Origin: an uncultured Bacteroidia bacterium
GTDB taxonomy: Bacteria; Bacteroidota; Bacteroidia; Bacteroidales; UBA932
NCBI GenBank assembly: GCA_902797435.1
Contig: CADBSV010000001.1
Location: 1 to 39,765, forward strand
Reading direction: 5' to 3'
DNA: 39,765 nucleotides
Shown: one piece after another, positions 27,113 to 35,566 of the stretch
Numbering within the stretch: the stretch's first letter is position 1
How the letters are laid out: each line of letters begins with the position of its first letter
Position numbers and translations under genes: made by a program
The notes under the pieces: model-generated
What the model was told of the DNA's origin: nothing
The model's input: only the letters and a program-made list of their open reading frames with translations
Databases searched by the model: none

Positions 27113-28279
27113 ATGACCGACGAACAAAGGGGAATAATAAAACTGTGCATAAGTTCAGGCGCTTGCAGCATTGCCGATTTCAGCAAGAATCTCGGCATAA
27201 GCGTCCCTACGGCCACCAAGTTGGTGACCAATCTCATAGAAGACGGCTTCCTGCAGGATTGCGGTAAAGTCGGCACCAGCGGAGGCAGAAGGCCGAGCAC
27301 GTTCGGCCTCAATCCCGATGCCGGGTATTTTGTGGGCGTCGATATTGCCCGCCAGCACTTCCACGTCGCCATTTCCGATTTCAAGGGAGAGATTATCTTC
27401 TATATCCAGGACATCCCGTACGTGCTTGAAGCCAACGCCGACAGCTTCCGCGGAATGTGCCGCAAGATCCGCGAACAGGTGGCATCCTCCGGAATCGAAT
27501 GGTCCAAGATTCTCGGTGTCGGCATCAGCCTCACCGGACGCGTTAATCCCGAAAAAGGATTCAGCCTCTCCTACTTCGTCTCCGACGACATTCCCCTCAA
27601 GGATATCTTCCAGAGGGAACTGGAAGCCCCCGTTACCATAGAAAACGACTCCCGCGCCATGACCTATGGAGAATACATGTCCCTTGGCGGCAGCGGCGAC
27701 GCCGACATGCTGTTCATAAATCTCAGCTGGGGGCTGGGCATGGGAATGATACTCGACGGCCACCTCTACTACGGCAAATCCGGATTCTCGGGGGAAATAG
27801 GACACTTCCCCATGCTTGACAACAACATAATCTGCCGCTGCGGCAAGATAGGCTGCCTGGAGACCGGCGCGTCCGGCTCCGCCCTCACGCGATGGATAAA
27901 GGACCGCCTGAAAGAGGGGCGCCGCTCATCCCTGTGGCAGACCTACAGCGACAACGGCGACATCACCCTGCAGAACGTACTCGACGCAGTAGAGAATGAG
28001 GATGTGCTCGCCATCGAAGGGATAGGACAGATGGGAGAGACCCTCGGCAGGGGAATAGCCGGGCTCATCAATGTCTTCAATCCCGGGCTCGTGGTCATAG
28101 GAGGAAGGCTCATTGTCGGACGCGACTACCTGATGCTCCCCATCAGGGCCGCCGTCAACAAACTGTCCCTCAGCAAAGTATCGGCAGACACCAAAATCCA
28201 GTTCAGCAAACTCGGCCGCAGCGCCGCTGCAAAGGGCGACTGCCTGCTGTCGCGCGCCAAAGTCCTCAACCTGCTTTAA
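27113..28279 (+). CDS. ROK-family transcriptional regulator (NagC/Mlc-like)
   Basis: The 388-residue protein starts with a winged helix-turn-helix (about 1-65; SIADFSKNLGISVPTATKLV). A ROK sugar-kinase-like domain follows, with a zinc motif whose cysteines are 241, 243 and 248 (CRCGKIGC). The Asp of IENDSRAM (179), equivalent to the catalytic base of ROK kinases, is kept, so residual sugar phosphorylation or at least sugar binding is possible. Such proteins repress sugar-use genes until the ligand binds. The next gene, a HAD phosphatase 15 nt away, is probably in the same transcript. The ligand is unknown. Confidence 0.9.
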   Translation: MTDEQRGIIKLCISSGACSIADFSKNLGISVPTATKLVTNLIEDGFLQDCGKVGTSGGRRPSTFGLNPDAGYFVGVDIARQHFHVAISDFKGEIIFYIQDIPYVLEANADSFRGMCRKIREQVASSGIEWSKILGVGISLTGRVNPEKGFSLSYFVSDDIPLKDIFQRELEAPVTIENDSRAMTYGEYMSLGGSGDADMLFINLSWGLGMGMILDGHLYYGKSGFSGEIGHFPMLDNNIICRCGKIGCLETGASGSALTRWIKDRLKEGRRSSLWQTYSDNGDITLQNVLDAVENEDVLAIEGIGQMGETLGRGIAGLINVFNPGLVVIGGRLIVGRDYLMLPIRAAVNKLSLSKVSADTKIQFSKLGRSAAAKGDCLLSRAKVLNLL

Positions 28280-28294
28280 AACAAGCTCCGGCAA

Positions 28295-28900
28295 ATGACC
28301 GTCGATACCATAATCTTCGATTTCGGAAACGTACTCCTCGAGTGGGATCCACACCGTATCTATGACTCGTATTTCGGAAGCCGCGAGAAGGCATCCTGGT
28401 TCATAGAGAACATCTGCACCCCGGAATGGAACGGAGAAGTGGATGCCGGAAAGAGCATCGCGCAGGCAACGCAGGAACTGGTGGCCCGACATCCCGTGTG
28501 GGAGAAGGAAATCCGCATGTATTTCGACCGCTGGATCGAAATGATAGGCTCCCCTGTGGAAGGCATGTACGAGCTGGTGAATTCCGTAAAGGCAAAAGGT
28601 TACCGCACGCTCGGGCTCACCAACTGGTCACTCGAGACTTTCAGGCTCGTCCGGTACGAATACCCCGTTTTCTCGCTCATGGACGGGATGGTCATTTCCG
28701 GCGAAGAGCATTGCCTGAAGCCGGATGAGAAAATCTTCAGGATCCTTTTGCAGCGCTACTCGCTGGAGCCTTCCCAGTGTCTTTTCATAGACGACAACCC
28801 CGACAACGTACGCGGAGCCGAAGCCCTCGGAATCAAGGCCTTGCAGTTCTCTGACGCCGATTCGCTCAGGGCCGATCTCGAGTTGGCAGGTATAATCTGA
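28295..28900 (+). CDS. HAD-superfamily phosphatase, YihX-like
   Basis: A 201-residue subclass IA HAD hydrolase. The nucleophile Asp9 lies in FDFGNVLLEWD. Position +2 is Gly rather than the usual acid/base Asp, as in the YihX group of sugar-phosphate phosphatases. Motif II is GLTNWS, motif III is the Lys in KPDEKIF, and motif IV is Asp166-Asp167 in FIDDNPDNV. By analogy it may release sugar from a sugar 1-phosphate in the cytoplasm. Its position directly after the ROK regulator supports a sugar-related role. The substrate is not readable from sequence. Confidence 0.87.
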   Translation: MTVDTIIFDFGNVLLEWDPHRIYDSYFGSREKASWFIENICTPEWNGEVDAGKSIAQATQELVARHPVWEKEIRMYFDRWIEMIGSPVEGMYELVNSVKAKGYRTLGLTNWSLETFRLVRYEYPVFSLMDGMVISGEEHCLKPDEKIFRILLQRYSLEPSQCLFIDDNPDNVRGAEALGIKALQFSDADSLRADLELAGII

Positions 28901-28931
28901 ACGCAAACAGGCCGGGTTGCCTTGCGGGAAA

Positions 28932-28995
28932 GGGTTGGTAGCGTTTTTAGGCGAAAATGCGACCAACCCGGGATTTTGAATGGGGGTTGGTCGCA
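28932..28995. repeat. Three-arm palindromic repeat between convergent genes
   Basis: The 136-nt gap between the HAD gene and glnS holds three copies of a GGGTTGGT-type arm. Arm 1 (28932-28947) pairs imperfectly over 16 positions with inverted arm 2 (28954-28969). Arm 2 also pairs perfectly over 12 bp (TGCGACCAACCC) with arm 3 (28984-28995). The two hairpins are mutually exclusive. Neither is followed by a strong T-run on either strand, so it is not a textbook intrinsic terminator. It may still act as one, or it may be a REP-like element. Confidence 0.75.
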
Positions 28996-29036
28996 AAAAT
29001 GCTTAAAAATGAAACTAACCGGTAAATAAGGAGCCT

Positions 29037-30692
29037 CTATTCCGGCTTGTAGGAATCCTTAAGCGATACTGTCTTGTTGAAGACCGGCTCTTCGGGAGTG
29101 CTGTCGGAATCCTTGATGTAGTATCCGGTGCGCTCGAACTGCACTGCAATGCCGGAGGCGTCTTCAAGAAGGGCGGGCTCTGCATATCCGGAGACAATCT
29201 TCAGGGAATCTGGGTTCAGGAAATCCTTGTAATCCCTGTCCTCGGGCACCTGGCTCATGTCGGCGAGCGTGAAGAGACGGTCATAGTCCCGGATGACAAT
29301 CTTCCTTGCAAACTCTTCAGACACCCAGTGTATGGTGCCCTTTACGCTGCGCCACTCCCCGCCGCCCGGACGGGTCGAAGGGTCATAGGTGCAAAGAAGT
29401 TCGGTCACATTGCCGGATTCGTCCTTGACAACATCCTCGCACTTGATGATATAAGTGTATTTAAGGCGCACCTCGCCGTCTGGTTTGAGACGGAAGAATT
29501 TCTTGGGTGCATCCTCCATGAAATCGGCCTTTTCGATAAGGAGGCTGCCTGTGAAAGGCACCTTGCGGGAGGCTCCTTCCGGCTCGGCGGGATTGAGCGG
29601 GCAGTCGAACCACTCCACCTTGCCCTCCGGCCAGTTGGTGATGGTGAGTTTGACGGGATCCTGCACAACCATATAGCGGTTGGATCGGGCATTGAGGTCC
29701 TGACGGACGCACCATTCGAGCAGCTGGATATCCATCAGCTGGTCGCGCTTGGAAACGCCTATCTTGTCGCAGAACATCTTCAGGGCCTCGGGGGTATAGC
29801 CGCGGCGGCGCACTCCGCAGAGCGTGGGCATGCGGGGGTCGTCCCATCCGCTCACTATCCCTTTCTGCACAAGCTCCAGAAGCTTGCGCTTGCTCATAAG
29901 CGTATAGGTAAGGTTCAGACGGGCAAACTCATACTGGTGGCTGGGATAAATGCCCAGGGTCTTTATGAACCAGTCGTAAAGAGGACGGTGAACGTCGAAC
30001 TCGAGGGTGCAGATGCTGTGGGTTATGTGCTCGATGGAGTCGCACTGGCCATGCGTGTAGTCGTACATGGGGTAGATGCACCACTTGTCCCCCGTGCGGT
30101 GATGGCTCGCATGCTTAATGCGGTACATGATGGGATCGCGGAACATCATGTTGGGAGAAGCCATGTCTATCTTTGCACGGAGCACCTTCTCCCCGTCGGC
30201 ATATTTGCCGTCGCGCATTTCGCGGAACAGGCGGAGGTTCTCCTCCGGGGTACGGTTACGCCACGGACTCTCCTTTCCGGGAGTCTCTACGGTGCCGCGG
30301 CCAGCCGAAATCTCTTCCTGAGACTGGTCGTCAACGTATGCGAGGCCTTCGAGGATCATCTTTTCGGCCCACTCATAGAGCTGGTCGAAATAATCGGAGG
30401 CATAAAGCTCCTTGTCCCAGTGGAAACCGAGCCAGTTTATGTCTTCCTTTATAGCGTCAACATACTCTGTGTCCTCCTTCGTGGGGTTGGTGTCGTCGTA
30501 GCGGAGGTTGGTCTTGCCGCCGTATTTCTGGGCAAGCCCGAAGTTGATGCAGAGGCTCTTGGCATGCCCCAGATGCAGATATCCGTTAGGCTCCGGCGGG
30601 AAACGGGTGAGAATCGAGGGCACCTTGCCGGTACGAAGGTCTTCTTCTATTATCTCTTCCAGAAAATTGAGGGACTTCTTTTCTTCTTCCAT
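29037..30692 (-). CDS. glnS: Glutaminyl-tRNA synthetase
   Basis: The 551-residue class I synthetase has the HIGH-type signature PEPNGYLHLGHAKS at 33-46 and the KMSKS-type loop MSKRK at 266-270. GIVSGWDDPRMPTL and the C-terminal beta-barrel anticodon-binding domains also match GlnRS rather than GluRS. Length equals the E. coli enzyme. It charges tRNA-Gln directly, so this organism need not rely on the amidotransferase route for Gln-tRNA. The gene is divergent from the YicC-family gene and is a single-gene unit. Confidence 0.97.
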   Translation of the reverse strand: MEEEKKSLNFLEEIIEEDLRTGKVPSILTRFPPEPNGYLHLGHAKSLCINFGLAQKYGGKTNLRYDDTNPTKEDTEYVDAIKEDINWLGFHWDKELYASDYFDQLYEWAEKMILEGLAYVDDQSQEEISAGRGTVETPGKESPWRNRTPEENLRLFREMRDGKYADGEKVLRAKIDMASPNMMFRDPIMYRIKHASHHRTGDKWCIYPMYDYTHGQCDSIEHITHSICTLEFDVHRPLYDWFIKTLGIYPSHQYEFARLNLTYTLMSKRKLLELVQKGIVSGWDDPRMPTLCGVRRRGYTPEALKMFCDKIGVSKRDQLMDIQLLEWCVRQDLNARSNRYMVVQDPVKLTITNWPEGKVEWFDCPLNPAEPEGASRKVPFTGSLLIEKADFMEDAPKKFFRLKPDGEVRLKYTYIIKCEDVVKDESGNVTELLCTYDPSTRPGGGEWRSVKGTIHWVSEEFARKIVIRDYDRLFTLADMSQVPEDRDYKDFLNPDSLKIVSGYAEPALLEDASGIAVQFERTGYYIKDSDSTPEEPVFNKTVSLKDSYKPE

Positions 30693-30711
30693 ATGACGCT
30701 GTTTGAATTCA

Positions 30712-30719
30712 CAAATTTA
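30712..30719 (-). promoter_or_regulatory. -7 box (TAAATTTG) for glnS
   Basis: The minus strand reads TAAATTTG, 19 nt before the glnS ATG, in the 65-nt divergent gap. No convincing -33 TTTG is seen. Confidence 0.5.
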
Positions 30720-30741
30720 AGGAATTTTTCGGTAAAATTAG

Positions 30742-30749
30742 TAACTTCG
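30742..30749 (+). promoter_or_regulatory. Possible -7 box (TAACTTCG) for the YicC-family gene
   Basis: TAACTTCG is one mismatch from TAnnTTTG and ends 8 nt before the ATG at 30758. Initiation downstream of it would leave almost no 5' leader. Confidence 0.4.
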
Positions 30750-30757
30750 TGGCCGAT

Positions 30758-31633
30758 ATGATAAAATCGATGACTGGCTACGGAAAGGGCGAGGCCGTTC
30801 TCCCCTCCGGCAAACTCACTGTTGAGATACGCACCCTTAACGGCAAAAACGCCGACATTACCATAAAAAGCACGCTTCTTCCCAAAGACAAGGAGCTTCA
30901 GGCCAGGCAGGCCATCGCAGATTCCCTCGTAAGGGGCACCATCGATGTCTTCATAGGTTTCGAAGCCTCCGCCGCCGAGAGCGCAAAAACGGTAAACAGG
31001 GCCCTCGCAGAAGAATACTGCCGCCAGATTCTCGATATCCGAAAAGAGCTTCCCGGCACACCCGACTACGACAGCATCCTCTCCGCGGTACTGCGGTTCC
31101 CCGACGTCGTGGATAGCAAGAAGGGAGACATCATCGACGATGCTTCGTGGCCACTTGTAAAAACCGCTCTGGAAGAAGCGCTCAGGCAGGTCAACGCCTA
31201 CCGAGAAAAGGAGGGCGTAGCCCTGTATGCCGACGTCACTTCCCGCGTGCAGAACATCCTGAACCTCGAAAACGAAGTGGAAGCGCACGAAGCGGAACGC
31301 CTCGATGCCGCCAGGGAGAGCATCCAGAAGGCAGCCGAAGACGCGCACGTCAAACTCAATCCCGAGCGATTCGAACAGGAAATGGTATTCTACCTGCAGA
31401 AACTGGACATCAACGAAGAAAAGGTCCGCCTGCGCCAGCACTGCAAATACTTCATGGAAACCATAGATACCGACCCCTGCCCCGGAAAGAAACTCGGTTT
31501 CATCATCCAGGAGATGGGGCGTGAAATAAACACCACCGGCTCCAAGGCCAACAATTCGGCCATCCAGAAGTCGGTGGTGATGATGAAGGACGAGCTCGAG
31601 AAAATTCGCGAGCAGTCCATGAACATTCTCTAA
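30758..31633 (+). CDS. YicC-family endoribonuclease
   Basis: The 291-residue protein has the family hallmarks at both ends: MTGYG near the N-terminus and, near the C-terminus, FIIQEMGREINTTGSKAN followed by a helix ending MNIL. E. coli YicC is of similar length (about 287 residues), and the family is reported to be an endoribonuclease acting on small RNAs. I chose the ATG at 30758 over a GTG three codons earlier because MIKSMTGYG is the conserved start. Its stop codon overlaps that of the convergent nucleotidase gene by 4 nt. Confidence 0.92.
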   Translation: MIKSMTGYGKGEAVLPSGKLTVEIRTLNGKNADITIKSTLLPKDKELQARQAIADSLVRGTIDVFIGFEASAAESAKTVNRALAEEYCRQILDIRKELPGTPDYDSILSAVLRFPDVVDSKKGDIIDDASWPLVKTALEEALRQVNAYREKEGVALYADVTSRVQNILNLENEVEAHEAERLDAARESIQKAAEDAHVKLNPERFEQEMVFYLQKLDINEEKVRLRQHCKYFMETIDTDPCPGKKLGFIIQEMGREINTTGSKANNSAIQKSVVMMKDELEKIREQSMNIL

Positions 31634-33267
31634 TAGACCTTCACAAGGCCCATTTCCTCTCCCCAGCAGCCGTCGGTAATTATAGGTACCCTGCGGCCGT
31701 CGAGGTCGGTTGCATACACGAAGTCTTTCACGAAGGTGTGGGTATGGCCGCCTATGACGATATCCACGCCGCGCACCTGAGAAATCACGGCCTGGTCCAC
31801 GTCATAGCCCATGTGGCTCAGAAGAATGACCATGTCGCAGCGCTCGGTTTCCTTGAGGTAGGGAGCCCACTTGAGCACGGTCTGCACGTCGTCATGTTGC
31901 TGGATGCGCTGTGCGATAGGTGCCGCAACCATGGTGGCTATGTTCGACTCCATGCCTATGACGCCTATTTTCATGCCTCCCCTGCGCAGAATCGCATAAG
32001 GTTTTACGAACTGCTGCAGGGTATCGGGAAACTCACAGTTGGCGCATACCACGGGGCACTCCACCCTTGAAAGGCGGGCGGCAAGGTCTTCGATGCCGTT
32101 GTCAAGTTCATGATTTCCGAGCGTTATGCAGTCATAGCGCATGGCATTTATGATGGACGGCTCGAGGGAGCCGTGCAGATGGCTGTAGTAGGATGTTCCC
32201 TGGTTGAAGTCGCCGGCATGCACAAACAGCACTTTGCGGGACGGATACACACTTCGGATGCTGTCGGCAAAAGCCGCCCTTTCAATGATGCCTCCCCTGT
32301 AACCCTTTGCGGTGGGGAAAGGATCGAAGTGCGAATGGGTATCGTTGCAGTGCATGATAACAAGCTTCGGTTTTCCGGAGGGCGCGGGAGCAGCGCTTCC
32401 CTTCGGTGACTCCTGCTCATTAGCCTTATTGCCGGAGGTCTTCTCAAACACTACGCGTCCGTCCGTGGAATAAACCAGCTCAGCTCCGGAAGCGGTGAGG
32501 GCACGGACGTCCTGGAGGATAAGGTCGCCTATCTTCTGGTCGGTAATTATCATTTCCCTGGCACCGCGCGCAAGTTTATAGCCGTCTCCACCGTCCACCA
32601 GGAAATCGATGGTGGCAAGACCGTAAAGACGCTTGTCATCCAGCGGCCTTCCACCTATTTTCGCAGATATCAGTTTCCCGTCCCTGAACACGAGTTCGGC
32701 TCCCGAAACGCACTGAGGGCCGTTCTCCGCCATGAACGTGAATACCTTTCGCAGTTCACTTCCGGGAACGGACAGCCATGTGGCATAGTTGGCGAAGGGA
32801 AGCATGCTCACGACGTCGTCGAGAAGCACGTCGCCCTTGGGAAAATTGCAGCGTATTCCTCCGAAATTCGTAATGGCAAGATCGGTCCTGCGACCGGTAA
32901 TGCGGGCCACATCAGCGCGAAGATTATCTACTATAAAGTTGCTCAGCGGGCTTTCCGGAGCATATTTTACAAGACCCTCCGGGCATACGGCCACAACTTC
33001 CTTCAGAGATGCCATTTCGGGCTGGACGCCGATCAGCAGCGACGCCACCTCCGGCACGCTGCCTTCACTGAAAACGGTTCCGTTAGGAGAGGTATATACA
33101 CCGTTTTCGACGGTGCCTATGGCCTGGGGCACATTGTCAGCCGAAGGAACCGTGACACCCGTGCGGTGGCCGTCCATCTCGAAACGTTCCCAATACCATG
33201 CCGAGGGCCTGGTGGAACAGGATGCCGCCACAAGCAGCAGCGAAAGCAGGAATCTGATGTTTTTCAT
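31630..33267 (-). CDS. 5'-nucleotidase with reversed domain order, putative lipoprotein
   Basis: A 545-residue envelope enzyme. The N-terminus is a lipoprotein-like signal with Cys17 after VAAS. Residues about 30-275 form the 5'-nucleotidase C-terminal (substrate-binding) domain, with TNFGGIRCNFPKGDV, MLPFANYATWL and VDGGDGYKL. A low-complexity linker rich in Ser, Pro and Ala (about 277-299) leads to a metallophosphatase domain (about 300-545). That domain has all metal motifs: CNDTHSH, HAGDF, LGNHE, LLSHMG and GGHTHTF. In UshA-type enzymes the metallophosphatase comes first, so the order here is inverted. It probably dephosphorylates periplasmic nucleotides. The reading frame is open across the junction. 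Confidence 0.9.
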   Translation of the reverse strand: MKNIRFLLSLLLVAASCSTRPSAWYWERFEMDGHRTGVTVPSADNVPQAIGTVENGVYTSPNGTVFSEGSVPEVASLLIGVQPEMASLKEVVAVCPEGLVKYAPESPLSNFIVDNLRADVARITGRRTDLAITNFGGIRCNFPKGDVLLDDVVSMLPFANYATWLSVPGSELRKVFTFMAENGPQCVSGAELVFRDGKLISAKIGGRPLDDKRLYGLATIDFLVDGGDGYKLARGAREMIITDQKIGDLILQDVRALTASGAELVYSTDGRVVFEKTSGNKANEQESPKGSAAPAPSGKPKLVIMHCNDTHSHFDPFPTAKGYRGGIIERAAFADSIRSVYPSRKVLFVHAGDFNQGTSYYSHLHGSLEPSIINAMRYDCITLGNHELDNGIEDLAARLSRVECPVVCANCEFPDTLQQFVKPYAILRRGGMKIGVIGMESNIATMVAAPIAQRIQQHDDVQTVLKWAPYLKETERCDMVILLSHMGYDVDQAVISQVRGVDIVIGGHTHTFVKDFVYATDLDGRRVPIITDGCWGEEMGLVKVY

Positions 33268-33271
33268 GTGA

Positions 33272-34633
33272 TTATTTCTGTTTTAACCATTTCCAGAGGT
33301 CCGCCCACGTGGATTTCTTGCCGAAGACAAGAATTCCGGCCCGGTATATCTTTGCGGAAGCCCATGCGCACAAGGCGAAGGTGGCGACAAGCACTGCAAT
33401 GGACACGAGCAGCTCCCAGATCGGAACTCCGTAAGGAATGCGGGCAAGCATGACTATGGGAGAGGTGAAGGGAATCATACTCCCCCACCAGACAACCTGA
33501 CTGTAGGGGTTGCGCATCGCCATGAGGGCGATGAAGAAGCCTATGAGCAGCGGAATTGTCACCGGCAGCTGAAGCTGGTTGCTGTCGGCCTCGTTCTCCA
33601 CGGCAGACCCGACCGCCGCAAAGAGCGATGCGTAAAGAAGATACCCGAGGAGGAAATACACCACGAAGGCAAGTATCAGCTGCGCCCAGGGGATATTCCC
33701 AAGAGTGGTGAGCACGGTCTTGAGGCCGCCGTCCTGCATTGTGGCAATGGCATCTTCCATATGAAAACCGGTACCTGCCGCAGCCATTTCAGCCACCTGC
33801 GAGGCATCCATTGAGCCCTGGGCCTTCTGCAGCATCCGCGGGCCGAAGGCGGCACCGCCGATTCCCACAATCGCAAGCGTAAGCACTATCCACAGCGCAA
33901 ACTGCGTGAGGGCCACAAGGGCTACCCCGATAATCTTTCCGAACATCAGGTCTATGCTCTTTACCGATGAGACCAGCACTTCCACAACCCTCGAACTCTT
34001 TTCCTCTATCACGGAACTCATCACCATTCCGCTGAAGAGCGCGACGAACATATAGATGAGCATGCCGAGCACCATGGAAACAATCATGTATATGCCCGAT
34101 TCAGAGATTGTCTCCCTTCCGTCTTCGCCGAGCGTGAATTCCTGGACGTGGACATTGGCCCTGACGCTGGAGAGGATTTCCTCAAGGCCGGATATGTCGT
34201 AGGACTTTATCCTGTAATCCTCAACTGCGTCGGACACCCGTCCGGATAGGTTCTCCGCGAAATCCACTCCGGCCGGCTTGCGGCTGAAGGTGGATACCGA
34301 AACGGACTTTGCCGAATCGATGGGACTTACGACCACAAGGATGTCTTTGCCCAACTCTTCCAGGCGGCCTTTCATTTCTTCGGGATCCTGCGAAGAGTAG
34401 TCGTACCAGTTGGCCGCCTCGCCGTTCTGCAGGAAAGGAAGCACTATGCCGCTGCGGTCTATAACCGCAACCTCCTTTGTCTTTTCCTTAGTATTGAGCA
34501 TGATGATGCTCGGAAGGAAACATAAGGCGGCAAAGAGAACGGGCACGACAAAGGTGAGCACAAGGAACGATTTCTTGCGTACCCTGGTATTGTATTCACG
34601 GCCGATAACAAGGCCAATAGTCCTGAAATTCAT
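33272..34633 (-). CDS. ABC-2 type exporter permease (NatB-like)
   Basis: The 453-residue membrane protein starts with a cytoplasmic REYNTRVRKKSF segment and TM1 (about 23-45). An extracytoplasmic domain (about 46-180) follows, then five or six membrane helices to the C-terminus. This is the layout of NatB/YhaP-type ABC-2 permeases. The start overlaps the upstream ATPase gene by 4 nt. The exported substrate is unknown; relatives handle sodium, drugs or lipids. The 4-nt gap to the nucleotidase gene suggests that gene is co-transcribed. Confidence 0.87.
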   Translation of the reverse strand: MNFRTIGLVIGREYNTRVRKKSFLVLTFVVPVLFAALCFLPSIIMLNTKEKTKEVAVIDRSGIVLPFLQNGEAANWYDYSSQDPEEMKGRLEELGKDILVVVSPIDSAKSVSVSTFSRKPAGVDFAENLSGRVSDAVEDYRIKSYDISGLEEILSSVRANVHVQEFTLGEDGRETISESGIYMIVSMVLGMLIYMFVALFSGMVMSSVIEEKSSRVVEVLVSSVKSIDLMFGKIIGVALVALTQFALWIVLTLAIVGIGGAAFGPRMLQKAQGSMDASQVAEMAAAGTGFHMEDAIATMQDGGLKTVLTTLGNIPWAQLILAFVVYFLLGYLLYASLFAAVGSAVENEADSNQLQLPVTIPLLIGFFIALMAMRNPYSQVVWWGSMIPFTSPIVMLARIPYGVPIWELLVSIAVLVATFALCAWASAKIYRAGILVFGKKSTWADLWKWLKQK

Positions 34634-35505
34634 TTCTGCTCACGGGCCTCCTCTCCCGGATTGGTTACGAGACTGATGAAGATGTCGTTCATGCGGGGCA
34701 TCAGTTCACGGTAGCTGTTTACGGTGACGCCTTTGTCGAGGAAAGCCTTGAGGGTGCTGTTTCCCGCAGTCTCCCTGGGCAGGACCTCGGAGTGGCGGCC
34801 TTCTTCGTCTGTGAATTCTATCTCGATATTGTCATTGCCGTACCTGCGGCGGATGTCCTGCACGTCGCCGCTTATGACAAGGCGGCTTTTGTTGATGAGG
34901 GCGATGTCGTTGCAGAGTTCCTCCACGCTGCCCATATCATGCGTGGAAAGGATTATCGTGGCCCCTTCGTCGCGCAGTCGTATTATCTCCCTGCGGACCA
35001 GGTCGGCATTGACAGGGTCAAAACCGCTGAAAGGTTCATCGAGTATCATAAGCGCCGGACGGTGCACGACGGTGGTGATGAACTGAAGCTTCTGGGCCAT
35101 TCCCTTGGAGAGTTCTTCCACCTTCTTGCCCCACCAGTCCTGGATGCCGAAACGCACGAACCACTCCTTGAGGGCCTTGGTGGCGTCGGAACGGGACATG
35201 CCCTTGAGCTGAGCAAGATAGAGGGCCTGTTCACCAACCTTCATCTTACGGTAAAGTCCGCGCTCCTCAGGCATGTAGCCGATACGTGCGACGTCGGCCT
35301 GGGTGATGGGCTTGCCGCGGAAGAGAATCTCTCCCCCGCTGGGAATGGTAATCCGGTTGATAATCCTGATGAGAGTGGTCTTTCCGGCGCCGTTCGGCCC
35401 CAGAAGACCGGTTATCCTTCCTTCCTGGAAGTCGAGATTCACATGGTCGAGAGCCACTTTGGGGCCGAAAGACTTGCAAACCTCCTTGCATTCAATCAAA
35501 GCCAT
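34630..35505 (-). CDS. ABC transporter ATP-binding protein (NatA-like)
   Basis: The 291-residue ATPase has Walker A GPNGAGKT at 36-43, a signature-region variant LSKGMAQKLQF in place of LSGGQ, Walker B LMILDEPFSGFDPVN and the switch histidine in LSTHDMG. The LSKGM form and the C-terminal extension of about 70 residues after the core are typical of NatA/YhaQ-type exporters. It powers the permease encoded directly after it. The start ATG is the natural one, and no clear TAnnTTTG box is seen upstream. Confidence 0.9.
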   Translation of the reverse strand: MALIECKEVCKSFGPKVALDHVNLDFQEGRITGLLGPNGAGKTTLIRIINRITIPSGGEILFRGKPITQADVARIGYMPEERGLYRKMKVGEQALYLAQLKGMSRSDATKALKEWFVRFGIQDWWGKKVEELSKGMAQKLQFITTVVHRPALMILDEPFSGFDPVNADLVRREIIRLRDEGATIILSTHDMGSVEELCNDIALINKSRLVISGDVQDIRRRYGNDNIEIEFTDEEGRHSEVLPRETAGNSTLKAFLDKGVTVNSYRELMPRMNDIFISLVTNPGEEAREQK

Positions 35506-35552
35506 ATTGTAAGCTATTTTGTTCAGAGCGCTAATTTACGCAAATTATTTCT

Positions 35553-35560
35553 TATTTTTG
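35553..35560 (+). promoter_or_regulatory. -7 box (TATTTTTG) for the holA operon
   Basis: TATTTTTG matches TAnnTTTG and ends 6 nt before the holA ATG at 35567. The expected initiation point coincides with the start codon, so a leaderless message is likely. No clear -33 element is visible. Confidence 0.5.
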
Positions 35561-35566
35561 TATGGT

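Noticed and set aside
29461-30540. GGTTGGT-like strings inside glnS as further copies of the intergenic repeat
   Set aside because: They are short, lack the inverted partner and are explained by glnS codons.
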